Assembly: GCA_905221455.1 (NCBI GenBank)
Contig: CAJNDF010000007.1
Span: 1 to 64,000 of the forward strand
From: a bacterium
GTDB taxonomy: Bacteria > Bacillota > Bacilli > Lactobacillales > Streptococcaceae
DNA: 64,000 nt
Reading direction: 5' to 3'
The translations under genes were made by a program, and so were the position numbers. Shown piece by piece: positions 18,952 through 30,469 of this stretch; position 1 is the first letter of the stretch; each line of letters starts with the position of its first letter. The notes under the pieces are model-generated. The model worked only from the letters and a program-made list of their open reading frames with translations, was not told the DNA's origin and searched no databases.

Positions 18952-19099
18952 AAAAAAGGCCTCAAATTTGAAGCCTTTTTGTTTGTTTTTAGGTATGATT
19001 TTTAGGGATGTGAGATAAAACGTGCTGTCGGTAAAAGCAAGCCCCTACCGATACAACCTAAAAACACTCTTCACAACTATCTCCCCGTGTTTTATTGAC
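18952..19099 (-). ncRNA. Probable structured small RNA upstream of dapH
   Basis: An extended -10 promoter (TGCTATACT, minus strand, 19106-19114) starts a roughly 145-base untranslated region. It holds a long hairpin TCGGTAGGGGC-TT-GCTTTTACCGA whose G-U pairs are only stable on the minus-strand transcript. Segment TTTTTAGG can pair with either of two later CCTAAAAA copies, and TTGTGA can pair with TCACAT. It ends in a good terminator (AAAAAGGC ... GCCTTTTTT, 18952-18980), before a separate dapH promoter. So it could be an independent RNA or an attenuating leader. I do not recognise the family; 6S RNA is one possibility. Confidence 0.55.
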
Positions 19100-19105
19100 T
19101 ATTCT

Positions 19106-19114
19106 AGTATAGCA
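19106..19114 (-). promoter_or_regulatory. Extended -10 promoter of the probable small RNA
   Basis: Minus-strand TGCTATACT; no convincing -35. It points toward the structured region that ends in the terminator at 18952-18980. Confidence 0.6.
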
Positions 19115-19140
19115 CACTTTTAGAATTAAGAAAAGACTTT

Positions 19141-20052
19141 TTATTTACTTTCTTTCGCTTCTTCTATCGATAGGAAAATCATAGGTAAAATAATCAAGGC
19201 CATAGCTAGAAGAAGGGACCAATCCACCACCAATCCTAAAAACAAAACACTCAAGAGGGCAGAAGAGAGAGGTTCACTGGCACTAATGACAGAAACCACC
19301 AAGGGAGAAACCATGGACACTGCCTTCATGGAAATGAAAAAGGCAAAAGCCGTCCCAAAGAAAGCGATAATGAGGCAAATCAAGATACTCCAAATATCAG
19401 GAGTAAAGGAAAGCTGGTACACTGGCGAAAGGACATTGCTAAATAAACCTGCCAAAATCATCCCCCACCCAACCGTGGGTACAAAACCATAGCGCTTCGC
19501 GAAAGGTTGGGGCAGGATAACATTAAACATAACCCCCATAGCACTCAGCAAACCTGTTACAAGGGCTAGTGGCGTCATGGATAACTGAGAGAGATCCCCC
19601 TTTGTCGCCATCAAGCCAACACCCAGCATGGCAACCAAAACATAGAAAATAGCGCTTTTTGACGCTCGTTTTTGATAAACCAAACGATTGTAAAAGAGGA
19701 TAAAGACAGGACTGATAAACTGTAATATTGTTGCTGTCGCAGCATTTGAGTATTCTACGCATAGATAGAAAAAATACTGGACTGAAAAAATTCCTAAAAT
19801 AGCATAGGCTAGAAAGGGAAGGTAATTTTTCTTGTCTCGCCAGATATCTAGCACTTGTGATTTTAATTGCATTGCAGACCAAATGAGAACAAGACTCCCT
19901 GCCAATGTCAAACGCATAGAGGTAATCCAACCAGAAGACACCTGATAATGAGTAAAGAAATACTCTCCTAAAATTCCACAGATTCCCCAGATTAAGCCTG
20001 ATAGAAGCGAATAAATAGTTCCTTTAACAATCTTTTTCTGATACTGATTCAT
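19141..20052 (-). CDS. DMT-superfamily (EamA) transporter
   Basis: The 303-residue protein has about ten hydrophobic helices in two repeated halves typical of EamA drug/metabolite transporters (first half SLLSGLIWGICGILGEYFF, second half ALVTGLLSAMGVMFNVILP). The likely start is ATG 20052 (MNQYQKKIV), preceded by AAAGG; the frame is open 21 codons upstream without a ribosome site. Substrate is unknown; amino acids or metabolites are typical for the family. It follows pbp1b on the same strand but is separated by a terminator. Confidence 0.85.
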   Translation of the reverse strand: MNQYQKKIVKGTIYSLLSGLIWGICGILGEYFFTHYQVSSGWITSMRLTLAGSLVLIWSAMQLKSQVLDIWRDKKNYLPFLAYAILGIFSVQYFFYLCVEYSNAATATILQFISPVFILFYNRLVYQKRASKSAIFYVLVAMLGVGLMATKGDLSQLSMTPLALVTGLLSAMGVMFNVILPQPFAKRYGFVPTVGWGMILAGLFSNVLSPVYQLSFTPDIWSILICLIIAFFGTAFAFFISMKAVSMVSPLVVSVISASEPLSSALLSVLFLGLVVDWSLLLAMALIILPMIFLSIEEAKESK

Positions 20053-20085
20053 ACCTTTATTGTAACACGAAAGGAAAAAAGAAAA

Positions 20086-20112
20086 AAGTGGCAATCCATT
20101 GATTGGCCACTT
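20086..20112 (-). terminator. pbp1b terminator
   Basis: AAGTGGC(A)ATC ... GAT(T)GGCCACTT hairpin; the minus strand continues into a long T-rich run, immediately after pbp1b. Confidence 0.85.
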
Positions 20113-20134
20113 CATTTAGCACAGTTCATAGAAC

Positions 20135-22642
<2,508 letters not shown>

Positions 22643-22696
22643 TCAATAAAATAGCCACTTTCCTCCCTATTCTGCTAGGCTATTAGCCAAGTTTGT

Positions 22697-22704
22697 GATA
22701 CAAT
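22697..22704 (+). promoter_or_regulatory. tyrS promoter (extended -10)
   Basis: TGATACAAT ending at 22704, 37 bases before the tyrS start; a TTGGCTAAT inverted stretch lies just upstream. Confidence 0.55.
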
Positions 22705-22741
22705 AGTTAGAAACAATAATTTTAAAAAGGAGAAAAGACAC

Positions 22742-23998
22742 ATGCACATTTTTGATGAGCTAAAAGAGCGTGGTTTGATTTTTCAAACGACTGATGAAGA
22801 AGCTTTGCGTAAAGCCCTAGAAGAAGGTCAAGTTTCTTATTATACTGGCTACGATCCAACTGCTGACAGCCTTCACCTAGGCCACCTTGTCGCAATCTTG
22901 ACAAGTCGTCGCTTGCAGCTAGCAGGTCACAAACCTTATGCGCTCGTTGGCGGTGCTACAGGTCTCATCGGAGATCCGTCCTTCAAAGATGCTGAACGTA
23001 GTCTCCAAACAAAAGACACAGTAGATGGCTGGGTCAAGTCTATCCAAGGACAACTTTCTCGTTTTCTTGACTTTGAAAATGGTGAAAATAAAGCTGTCAT
23101 GGTCAACAACTACGACTGGTTTGGCAGCATCAGCTTCATTGACTTCCTCCGTGATATTGGAAAATACTTCACTGTCAACTACATGATGAGTAAAGAATCT
23201 GTGAAAAAACGGATCGAAACAGGGATTTCCTACACTGAGTTTGCTTACCAAATCATGCAAGGGTACGACTTCTTCGTTCTTAACCAAGAACACAACGTAA
23301 CGCTACAAATCGGTGGTTCTGACCAGTGGGGAAATATGACAGCTGGTACCGAATTGCTTCGTCGTAAGTCTGACAAGACTGGTCACGTTATCACTGTTCC
23401 ATTGATCACAGATGCAACTGGTAAGAAATTTGGCAAATCAGAAGGAAACGCAGTCTGGCTCAATCCTGAAAAGACTTCTCCATACGAAATGTACCAATTC
23501 TGGATGAATGTTATGGACGCTGACGCTGTTCGCTTCTTGAAAATCTTTACTTTCTTGTCACTTGATGAGATTGAAGACATCCGCAAACAGTTTGAAGCCG
23601 CTCCACACGAACGCTTGGCTCAAAAAGTATTGGCTCGTGAAGTGGTCACACTTGTTCACGGAGAAGAAGCCTACAAAGAAGCCCTTAACATCACTGAGCA
23701 ACTCTTTGCAGGAAACATCAAAAACCTTTCTGTCAAAGAACTCAAACAAGGGCTTCGTGGAGTGCCAAACTACCAAGTTCAAGAAGATGAAAACCACAAT
23801 ATCGTGGAACTACTGGTGTCATCTGGTGTGGTTAACTCAAAACGCCAAGCCCGTGAAGACGTCCAAAACGGAGCTATCTACGTCAACGGCGACCGTATCC
23901 AAGACCTTGACTATGTCTTGAGCGACGCAGATAAGCTTGAAAACGAACTGACTGTTATCCGTCGCGGTAAGAAAAAATACTTTGTATTGACTTACTAA
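22742..23998 (+). CDS. tyrS: Tyrosyl-tRNA synthetase
   Basis: A 418-residue class I synthetase for tRNA-Tyr. The HIGH-type motif is LHLGH in [13 protein letters not shown] (residues about 43-55), the KMSKS-type motif is KFGKSEGN, and the C-terminal S4-like RNA-binding domain ([14 protein letters not shown]) is complete. Start after AAAAAGGAGAAAAG. The gene stands alone and is divergent from pbp1b. Confidence 0.97.
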   Translation: MHIFDELKERGLIFQTTDEEALRKALEEGQVSYYTGYDPTADSLHLGHLVAILTSRRLQLAGHKPYALVGGATGLIGDPSFKDAERSLQTKDTVDGWVKSIQGQLSRFLDFENGENKAVMVNNYDWFGSISFIDFLRDIGKYFTVNYMMSKESVKKRIETGISYTEFAYQIMQGYDFFVLNQEHNVTLQIGGSDQWGNMTAGTELLRRKSDKTGHVITVPLITDATGKKFGKSEGNAVWLNPEKTSPYEMYQFWMNVMDADAVRFLKIFTFLSLDEIEDIRKQFEAAPHERLAQKVLAREVVTLVHGEEAYKEALNITEQLFAGNIKNLSVKELKQGLRGVPNYQVQEDENHNIVELLVSSGVVNSKRQAREDVQNGAIYVNGDRIQDLDYVLSDADKLENELTVIRRGKKKYFVLTY

Positions 23999-24021
23999 AC
24001 TGTTCAACATTTATCTATAAA

Positions 24022-24056
24022 CAAAGGAGTTAACCTCGAGAAAGGTAACTCCTTTT
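24022..24056. terminator. Terminator between tyrS and the P-type ATPase gene
   Basis: AAAGGAGTTA(A)CCT ... AGGTAACTCCTTTTT stem with flanking A/T runs between convergent genes. Confidence 0.88.
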
Positions 24057-24075
24057 TGCTGTTAATAACTATCAT

Positions 24076-26139
24076 CTATCTATTTTTAATAGACAGACTA
24101 CGCAGGACAATGCGCAAGGTTGTTAGATTATGTAAGATAGAGAGGTTTGAAGGACTGAGCCAATTAAACAAGCCAAAGCCAATCAAACTACTATTTACGA
24201 CAACGGTATCTTGAATATTCTTCTTGATGAGTGTTTGCAAAGATGATGATAGCGAATCCAACTCTTGGAAGAAATCCAAACGATTATCTAACAATAAGAT
24301 ATCGCTCATCTGCTTAGAAATATCTGCACTCTCATTCATCACCACACCGATATCTGATAGGGTTAGAGCAGCTGAGTCATTCAATCCATCCCCAACCATC
24401 AAAATAGTATGACCTGCTTTCTGCAGTTCCTCAACTAACTCAAATTTCCCATCAGGTTTCAAGTCTGTATAGACCTGATCAAAGGGCAAATCTTTGACTA
24501 ATTCCTCTGTTCTAACCAAGGTGTCCCCTGTTGCCAGAATCAATTTTTTCCCTTGTTCCTTCAGTTTCTCCAAGGCTGCTTTTGCTTCTTTTCTCAAAGG
24601 AGTATGGATGCAGAACATTCCAATCAATTCATTCTGATAAGCCAAGAATAAGAGATTGTAGTGACTCTTGTACTCTTCAATTAAAGCATTTTGTTCCGAA
24701 CTGATATGAATCTGCTCATCCTGCATCAAGACATAATTCCCAATAACAACTGGTTGGCCATCAATATGGGATTTGATTCCCTTACTTGCGATATATTGGA
24801 GTTTCCCATGCATTTCCTCATGTTCAATTCCCTCTATCTCAGCTTGCTTGACAATGGCATTAGCAATAGGATGATAAATGTGTTCCTCAAGACAGGCACT
24901 GATTCTGAGAATATCTTCCTCACTATAGTCTCCAAAAGGTAACACCTTTTCAACTATCGGATAGCTAGTTGTGATTGTTCCCGTCTTATCAAACAAGAAA
25001 GTATCAACTTCCAGATATTTCTCTAGAACATCTCCATCCTTAATCACCATTTCACGGTTCAACCCCTCCTTGATAGCTGTCAAATAAGCTACAGGAGTAG
25101 AGATTTTCAAAGCACAGGAGAAATCGACCAATAGGAAAGAAATAGCCTTAGAAAAAGAACCCGTTAATAGGTAAGTCAGACCAGCCCCCAAGAAATTATA
25201 TTTGACGACCTTGTCCGCCATCTTGATGAAATAGCGTTGTTTCGTTTTCTTGTTTTCTTCAGATTTCTTCATCAACTCAATCAGTTGTAAAATCCGGCTG
25301 TTCATCTGATTATCGGTTACACGAATGCGTAACTCTCCAGTTTCTAATACTGTATTTGCACAAACCAAATCAGACTCTCTTTTTTCAACTGGAAAACTCT
25401 CTCCCGTCAAGGAACTTTCGTTGACCATACCTAAACCTGAAACTACTTGTCCATCAAACAGAATTTCATTTCCTTGAGATAGGACCAAAACATCTCCTAT
25501 TTGAACATTGGAACTCTTGATACTAACAACCGTATCGCCCTGTACTAGGAATACATCGCTCTCTTTTGCAAGAAGGCTTTGTTCTAAATCTGTTGCAGTT
25601 TTTTTCAAGGACCATTGATCTAAATGATTCCCCAAATCAAGCATAAACATGATATTGCTAGCTGTCTTGGATTGGTTCATAAACAAGGACAATAAAATCG
25701 CCGAACAGTCCAAGACCTCCATCGTTAGTTCCTTACGCGCTAGTGTTTGATAGGCTTCTCTAATATAGCCCAGAGCCTGATAACAAGTCCATATATAGCG
25801 AATAGGATACGGCACAAAACTACGAAAAAGCACACGCTTAATCGCTGCACCTGAAACAATAGAATAAGCACTCTCTTCTCTACGAATGGGAAGAGTCATC
25901 AACTCAGAAACTTTCCCTTTATCAATTCTTTTTAAAAAGGCTTCTGCATTATCTAATACAGAAAAGCCTTCTTTTATACGTAGAGTAAAGTGCTGTTGAT
26001 CCATGTAAAACTGGATAGACTCAATCCCCTTTTCATCTCTCGCCAAGGAACGAAGATAGTCTTGAATATCCAAGGTGAGTGAAAAAGAAGATGATAGTCG
26101 GATATGTTGGTATCCTCTATGTAGCACTTTAAAAGACAT
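24076..26139 (-). CDS. P-type ATPase, P1B-like (metal type) with altered membrane motif
   Basis: The 687-residue pump has an actuator TGES motif (SSLTGESFPVEK), phosphorylation motif FDKTGTITT and hinge MVGDGLNDSAAL. The membrane site that is CPC, CPH or SPC in metal P1B-ATPases reads FSCALKISTP, so the first Cys-Pro is missing. There is no CxxC metal-binding domain, but about 170 N-terminal residues precede the actuator. The ion is therefore unclear; export of a transition metal is the family expectation. It starts one base after the stop of the small membrane gene (26141-26419), with AGGAGAATAAT, forming a two-gene operon. Confidence 0.85.
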   Translation of the reverse strand: MSFKVLHRGYQHIRLSSSFSLTLDIQDYLRSLARDEKGIESIQFYMDQQHFTLRIKEGFSVLDNAEAFLKRIDKGKVSELMTLPIRREESAYSIVSGAAIKRVLFRSFVPYPIRYIWTCYQALGYIREAYQTLARKELTMEVLDCSAILLSLFMNQSKTASNIMFMLDLGNHLDQWSLKKTATDLEQSLLAKESDVFLVQGDTVVSIKSSNVQIGDVLVLSQGNEILFDGQVVSGLGMVNESSLTGESFPVEKRESDLVCANTVLETGELRIRVTDNQMNSRILQLIELMKKSEENKKTKQRYFIKMADKVVKYNFLGAGLTYLLTGSFSKAISFLLVDFSCALKISTPVAYLTAIKEGLNREMVIKDGDVLEKYLEVDTFLFDKTGTITTSYPIVEKVLPFGDYSEEDILRISACLEEHIYHPIANAIVKQAEIEGIEHEEMHGKLQYIASKGIKSHIDGQPVVIGNYVLMQDEQIHISSEQNALIEEYKSHYNLLFLAYQNELIGMFCIHTPLRKEAKAALEKLKEQGKKLILATGDTLVRTEELVKDLPFDQVYTDLKPDGKFELVEELQKAGHTILMVGDGLNDSAALTLSDIGVVMNESADISKQMSDILLLDNRLDFFQELDSLSSSLQTLIKKNIQDTVVVNSSLIGFGLFNWLSPSNLSILHNLTTLRIVLRSLSIKNR

Positions 26140-26140
26140 A

Positions 26141-26419
26141 TTATTCTCCTATAAGGCTATCTAATTGCTCTTCTTTTTTCTCTTGCTCGTACAAATATTT
26201 GGCATCTTGCAAGACATCGTCTCCATGTTGCTTCACAACAGAAACAGATGCATCTAGCTCGTCTTTCAACTTGTAAGCCTTAGCCAAAGCTTTAGAATAA
26301 CCTTTTTTAGCTTCCTTACTTGCTAAGATTTTCAAACCAAGGGTACCAAATGCGACACCACCCAAAAAGAGTGATGATTTTTTCGCAACTTTTGCAACGG
26401 TTAATACTTCTTTTAACAT
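26141..26419 (-). CDS. Small membrane-anchored partner of the P-type ATPase
   Basis: The 92-residue protein has one N-terminal hydrophobic segment (about residues 16-32, SLFLGGVAFGTLGLKIL), then a long charged helical tail rich in Lys and Glu. It resembles DUF6110-type proteins that accompany such ATPases. Starts after GGAGGAAATAAGT and ends one base before the ATPase start region, so the two are made together. A role as an accessory or regulatory subunit is inference from linkage. Confidence 0.7.
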   Translation of the reverse strand: MLKEVLTVAKVAKKSSLFLGGVAFGTLGLKILASKEAKKGYSKALAKAYKLKDELDASVSVVKQHGDDVLQDAKYLYEQEKKEEQLDSLIGE

Positions 26420-26569
26420 ACTTATTTCCTCCTAGCTATTATTATATAGCAATTTAGATATAAAAGCAATTTAATTTTGGTACTTTGAAAAGTAATTATA
26501 CTACTATTTAATTTTATTACAAATCATCCTAAAGTTGCTTTCATTTGCCTCTTTTGATACACTTAAACT

Positions 26570-27418
26570 ATGAATACAAATCTCAAACCTAAACTCCAGC
26601 GTTTTGCTTCTGCGACTGCCTTTGCCTGCCCTATCTGTCAAGAAAATCTGACCCTGCTAGAGAGCAGTCTCAAATGCTACAACCGTCATTCTTTTGACTT
26701 GGCGAAATTCGGCTATGTCAATCTAGCACCTCAAATCAAGCAATCTGCCAACTACGACAAGGAAAATTTTCAAAACCGGCAACAAATCCTAGAATCCGGC
26801 TTTTACCAAGCTATCTTAGATGCTGTATCTGACTTGCTTGCAAGCTCAAAAACTACCACAACAATTTTGGATATCGGTTGTGGTGAAGGTTTCTATTCTC
26901 GCAAACTACAAGAAAATCACTCTGAAAAAACTTTCTATGCCTTTGACATCTCCAAAGATTCCGTCCAAATCGCTGCCAAGAGCGAACCCAACTGGGCAGT
27001 CAATTGGTTCGTTGGTGACTTAGCTCGTCTTCCTATAAAAGACGCCAGCATGGATATCTTACTTGATATCTTTTCACCTGCCAACTATGGAGAATTTCGT
27101 CGCGTTTTATCCAAAGACGGTATCTTGATAAAGGTTATCCCAACTGAAAATCACCTCAAGGAAATCCGTCAGAAGGTACAAGACCAGCTGACAAACAAGG
27201 ATTACTCTAATCAAGACATCAAAAATCATTTCCAAGAACACTTTACCATCCTATCTAGTCAAACTGCCTCTCTGACTAAGACTATCACAACTGAGCAGCT
27301 TCAATCCCTACTCAGTATGACTCCTCTCCTCTTTCACGTCGACCAAAGCAAGATTGACTGGAGCCAACTGACAGAGATTACCATTGAAGCGGAGATTCTG
27401 GTTGGGAAAGCATTCTAA
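26570..27418 (+). CDS. rlmA: 23S rRNA (guanine-N1)-methyltransferase RlmA
   Basis: A 282-residue SAM-dependent methyltransferase. The N-terminal zinc finger is CPIC (residues 20-23) with a later Cys and His (KCYNRHSFDL), and the SAM-binding motif ILDIGCGEGFYS is at about 103. This arrangement identifies RlmA; the Gram-positive type (TlrB/RlmA-II) modifies G748 of 23S rRNA and affects tylosin and telithromycin binding. The start is poor in ribosome-site sequence but is divergent from the ATPase operon and agrees with family length. Confidence 0.93.
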   Translation: MNTNLKPKLQRFASATAFACPICQENLTLLESSLKCYNRHSFDLAKFGYVNLAPQIKQSANYDKENFQNRQQILESGFYQAILDAVSDLLASSKTTTTILDIGCGEGFYSRKLQENHSEKTFYAFDISKDSVQIAAKSEPNWAVNWFVGDLARLPIKDASMDILLDIFSPANYGEFRRVLSKDGILIKVIPTENHLKEIRQKVQDQLTNKDYSNQDIKNHFQEHFTILSSQTASLTKTITTEQLQSLLSMTPLLFHVDQSKIDWSQLTEITIEAEILVGKAF

Positions 27419-27467
27419 ACCAGACTTCCCAAAGGTATAAAACTTACCGAAAATCTTCAATATTACG

Positions 27468-27514
27468 AAAACGCATAAGAACAGGTACTCAAAAACCTTA
27501 ATCTTATGCGTTTT
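27468..27514. terminator. Terminator between rlmA and two small membrane genes
   Basis: Perfect 13-bp stem AAAACGCATAAGA/TCTTATGCGTTTT; usable from both sides. Confidence 0.8.
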
Positions 27515-27533
27515 GTTATAGTTTCCATACATA

Positions 27534-27704
27534 TTAAGTGGAAATATTTGAAATCAGTTCTCTTAATAGCCATTGAATACCATATAGTACATTTGCCCCA
27601 AATATGATATAGGCCGTATAAATCAAGTATTTCGATTTTTCTCGCCTCAAAGAATAAATCTTGTACAAGATAAACAAATTTAAAATAATAAATAATAGAG
27701 ACAA
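27534..27704 (-). CDS. Tiny two-helix membrane protein (TTG start)
   Basis: A 56-codon frame opened by TTG at 27704 behind TGGAGGAAGAT. It encodes two hydrophobic helices: SLLFIILNLFILYKIY, then after a basic loop RREKSK, LIYTAYIIFGANVLYGIQW, ending LISNIST. A longer frame with an ATG start covers the same stretch in another phase but has no ribosome site. The excellent ribosome site, the hydrophobic pattern and the similar gene just upstream support translation. I do not recognise the family; bacteriocin-immunity or small stress proteins have this shape. Confidence 0.55.
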   Translation of the reverse strand: MSLLFIILNLFILYKIYSLRREKSKYLIYTAYIIFGANVLYGIQWLLRELISNIST

Positions 27705-27759
27705 AATCTTCCTCCAAAAATCGATCCTAAAGGTACACAGTTAAGCATAGCTCTAAACT

Positions 27760-27966
27760 TTATTTTCGATTCGAGATAACAAACTTATCAATAAACAGCA
27801 ATTGATATAAGGCAAGTATTAACCCCCAAAAACTACCACGAAAAGAGATTTCCTGATGATTAAGAGGAAGCAGATCGTGGTTACCTATATAGAGGCAGGT
27901 CAAAATGATAAATAAAATCCAAAATAAATCAGTCCATTTATATTTTGAAAAATATTTTTTCCACAT
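27760..27966 (-). CDS. Small two-helix membrane protein
   Basis: The 68-residue protein has two hydrophobic segments (DLFWILFIILTCLYIG at residues 13-28; FWGLILALYQLLFI at 46-59) separated by a polar loop, and basic ends. It starts after AGAAGGTGTTTTT. The tiny gene at 27534-27704 follows 55 bases later on the same strand and the pair probably forms an operon ending at the terminator 27468-27514. Function unknown. Confidence 0.6.
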   Translation of the reverse strand: MWKKYFSKYKWTDLFWILFIILTCLYIGNHDLLPLNHQEISFRGSFWGLILALYQLLFIDKFVISNRK

Positions 27967-28124
27967 AAAAACACCTTCTTTCCTATAATCATATTATAAT
28001 ACTTTGTGTAAGCGAATACAAGGGATATGAGGTTGAAAAAGAGTAAAAAACAGTATTTCTAAGCCTTAACTGTATCTATGATTTATCCCTTTTAAATAAG
28101 ATTGACCCAAATCCACAGCATTTA

Positions 28125-28156
28125 AAAAAGCGAATTTCAATCGAAACTCGCTTTCT
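28125..28156 (-). terminator. malQ-malP operon terminator
   Basis: Minus-strand AAAGCGAGTTTC ... GAAATTCGCTTTTTT hairpin and T run after the malP stop. The 219 bases between here and 27966 show nothing else clear. Confidence 0.8.
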
Positions 28157-28185
28157 TACAAAATGTATTAGTATAAATTTGTATC

Positions 28186-30444
28186 TTAGTTCAAGTGCCA
28201 GATATCTTCGTTATACTGAGCGATTGTACGGTCAGATGAGAAGAATCCTGCTTTAGAAATGTTAACAATAACTTTATCCAACCATGCATCACGGTCTTCG
28301 TAGTCAGCCAACATTTGCTCTTTCACTTTTATGTAGTCTTCCAAGTCAAGAAGAGTCATGAACCAGTCTTTGTTGATCAATTCATTGTAAAGACGTTCCA
28401 AGCGCTCTTTGTTTCCAGCTGCAAGAACTGCATCGCTAACGATGAAGTCAACCAATGGTTTGATAGCTTTACGAGCGTAGAATTCGCTTGATTTGTAAGC
28501 TGCTTTTGCGTAAAGGTCGATAACAGTTTCTGAATCTTCACCAAAGATGTAGATGTTTTCGTCGCCAACCAACTCAGCGATTTCCACGTTAGCACCGTCC
28601 ATAGTACCAAGAGTCAAAGCTCCGTTCAACATGAATTTCATGTTACCAGTACCTGAAGCTTCTTTAGAAGCAAGTGAGATTTGTTCTGAGATATCACATG
28701 CTGGGATAAGGAAGCTTGCTGCAGTAACGTTGTAGTTTTCAACCATAACGACTTGCAAGTGTGGAGCTACTGCTGGATCGTTAGCAATAACTTCTGACAT
28801 GCAAAGGATTAAATGGATAATGTCTTGAGCGATTGTGTAGGCTGGAGCTGCTTTACCACCAAAGAAGATTGTGATTGGACGAGCAGGGATGTTACCAGCT
28901 TTGATGTCAAGGTATTTGTGGATCACGTACAAAGCGTTCATTTGTTGGCGTTTGTACTCGTGAAGACGTTTGATTTGGATATCAAAGATAGAGTTTGGAT
29001 TGATTTCCACACCTTGGTGTTCTTTCAAGTGACGAGCCAATTTACGTTTGTTGTGAGCCTTGATGCTTTCCAATTTTTCTTTGACAGCTGCTTTATCTTC
29101 ATAAGACAAGAGTTTTTCAAGCTCATCAGCTTCATGGTGCCAGCCGTCTCCAAGAATCTCATCTAAGTAGTGAGACAAGCTTGGGTTAGCATGCATGAGC
29201 CAACGACGGAAAGTGATACCATTTGTTTTGTTGTTGAATTTTTCTGGGTAAAGGTCGTAGAAAGCTTTCAACTCAGAATTTTTCAAGATTTCAGTGTGAA
29301 GTGCTGCTACCCCGTTAACGCTGTATCCGTAGTGGATATCCATGTGAGCCATGTGAACACGTCCGCTCTCATCGATGATTTGGACAGCTGGATCTTTCAC
29401 TTCTGCTTTCACGCGACGGTCCAATTCTTCGATGATTGGTACCAAGTGAGGAACCACTTCTTGCAAGAATTCAAGAGGCCATTTTTCAAGGGCTTCAGCA
29501 AGGATTGTGTGGTTAGTGTAGGCAGTCATGCTACGAACGATTGAGATTGCTTCGTCAAGCTCGATACCACGTGCAGTCAAAAGACGAATCAATTCAGGGA
29601 TAACCATTGATGGGTGAGTGTCGTTGATTTGTACAACTGCGTAGTCAGCAAGGTCATGCAAGTTGCTTCCTTTTTCGATTGCTTCATCGATGATCAATTG
29701 CGCACCGTTTGAAACCATGAAGTATTGTTGGAAGATACGGAGCAATTCACCTTGTTTATCGCTATCGTCTGGGTAAAGGAAGAGAGTCAAGTTGCGAGCG
29801 ATATCTGTCTTGTCAAAGTTGATACCATCTTTAATAATAGAAGAATCAACTGAATCCAAGTCAAACAAACGCAAGCGGTTCTTCGTTTCTGTCTTGTAAC
29901 CAGGAACATCAATATCATAAAGAGTTGATGTCAAAGTAAAGTCTGCAAATGGTACTTGGTAGCTACGGCTTGAGCGAACCAACCAGTTTTGCTCTGTCAA
30001 CCATGCATTTGGAATTGTTTCTTGTTGATTGTTTTTAAGAACTTGTTGGAAAAGACCAAAGTGGTAGTTAAGACCAACACCGTCACCATTCAAACCAAGA
30101 GTCGCAATTGAGTCGATAAAGCAGGCAGCCAAACGTCCCAAACCACCATTACCAAGAGATGGTTCCAATTCAACTTCTTCAACTTCGATCAAGTCTTTAC
30201 CTGCAGCAGCAAGTTCTTTTTTGACATCGTCGTAAAGACCAAGGTTGATCAAGTTGTTTGACAATAGTTTACCAATCAAGAACTCAGCTGAGATGTAGTA
30301 AACTTTTTTCTTACCAGTGTTGACTGGTTTTTGGCTGCTTGCAAGCTTGCTGTAGTTAAGAAGGGCAAGGTAAAGCTCTTCATTGCTACATTCTGCAATG
30401 GTTTTATTGTAACGATTTTGTACAAATTCTTGTAGTGATAACAT
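28186..30444 (-). CDS. malP: Glycogen/maltodextrin phosphorylase
   Basis: A 752-residue GT35 enzyme that phosphorolyses alpha-1,4-glucans to glucose-1-phosphate. The pyridoxal phosphate Lys lies in [29 protein letters not shown] and [10 protein letters not shown] are further family signatures. Shorter than eukaryotic phosphorylases because regulatory segments are missing, normal for bacterial MalP. It starts 26 bases after malQ and is co-transcribed from the promoter near 32054-32082. It degrades the maltodextrins imported by MalXCD and trimmed by MalQ. Confidence 0.96.
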   Translation of the reverse strand: MLSLQEFVQNRYNKTIAECSNEELYLALLNYSKLASSQKPVNTGKKKVYYISAEFLIGKLLSNNLINLGLYDDVKKELAAAGKDLIEVEEVELEPSLGNGGLGRLAACFIDSIATLGLNGDGVGLNYHFGLFQQVLKNNQQETIPNAWLTEQNWLVRSSRSYQVPFADFTLTSTLYDIDVPGYKTETKNRLRLFDLDSVDSSIIKDGINFDKTDIARNLTLFLYPDDSDKQGELLRIFQQYFMVSNGAQLIIDEAIEKGSNLHDLADYAVVQINDTHPSMVIPELIRLLTARGIELDEAISIVRSMTAYTNHTILAEALEKWPLEFLQEVVPHLVPIIEELDRRVKAEVKDPAVQIIDESGRVHMAHMDIHYGYSVNGVAALHTEILKNSELKAFYDLYPEKFNNKTNGITFRRWLMHANPSLSHYLDEILGDGWHHEADELEKLLSYEDKAAVKEKLESIKAHNKRKLARHLKEHQGVEINPNSIFDIQIKRLHEYKRQQMNALYVIHKYLDIKAGNIPARPITIFFGGKAAPAYTIAQDIIHLILCMSEVIANDPAVAPHLQVVMVENYNVTAASFLIPACDISEQISLASKEASGTGNMKFMLNGALTLGTMDGANVEIAELVGDENIYIFGEDSETVIDLYAKAAYKSSEFYARKAIKPLVDFIVSDAVLAAGNKERLERLYNELINKDWFMTLLDLEDYIKVKEQMLADYEDRDAWLDKVIVNISKAGFFSSDRTIAQYNEDIWHLN

Positions 30445-30469
30445 GTTTAGTTGTCTCCTGATTATTGTC

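Noticed and set aside
27463..27717. 84-codon frame with an ATG start overlapping the tiny membrane gene
   Set aside because: No ribosome site, odd mixed composition, and it covers the terminator stem; the TTG-start frame in another phase has a strong ribosome site and membrane-protein pattern.
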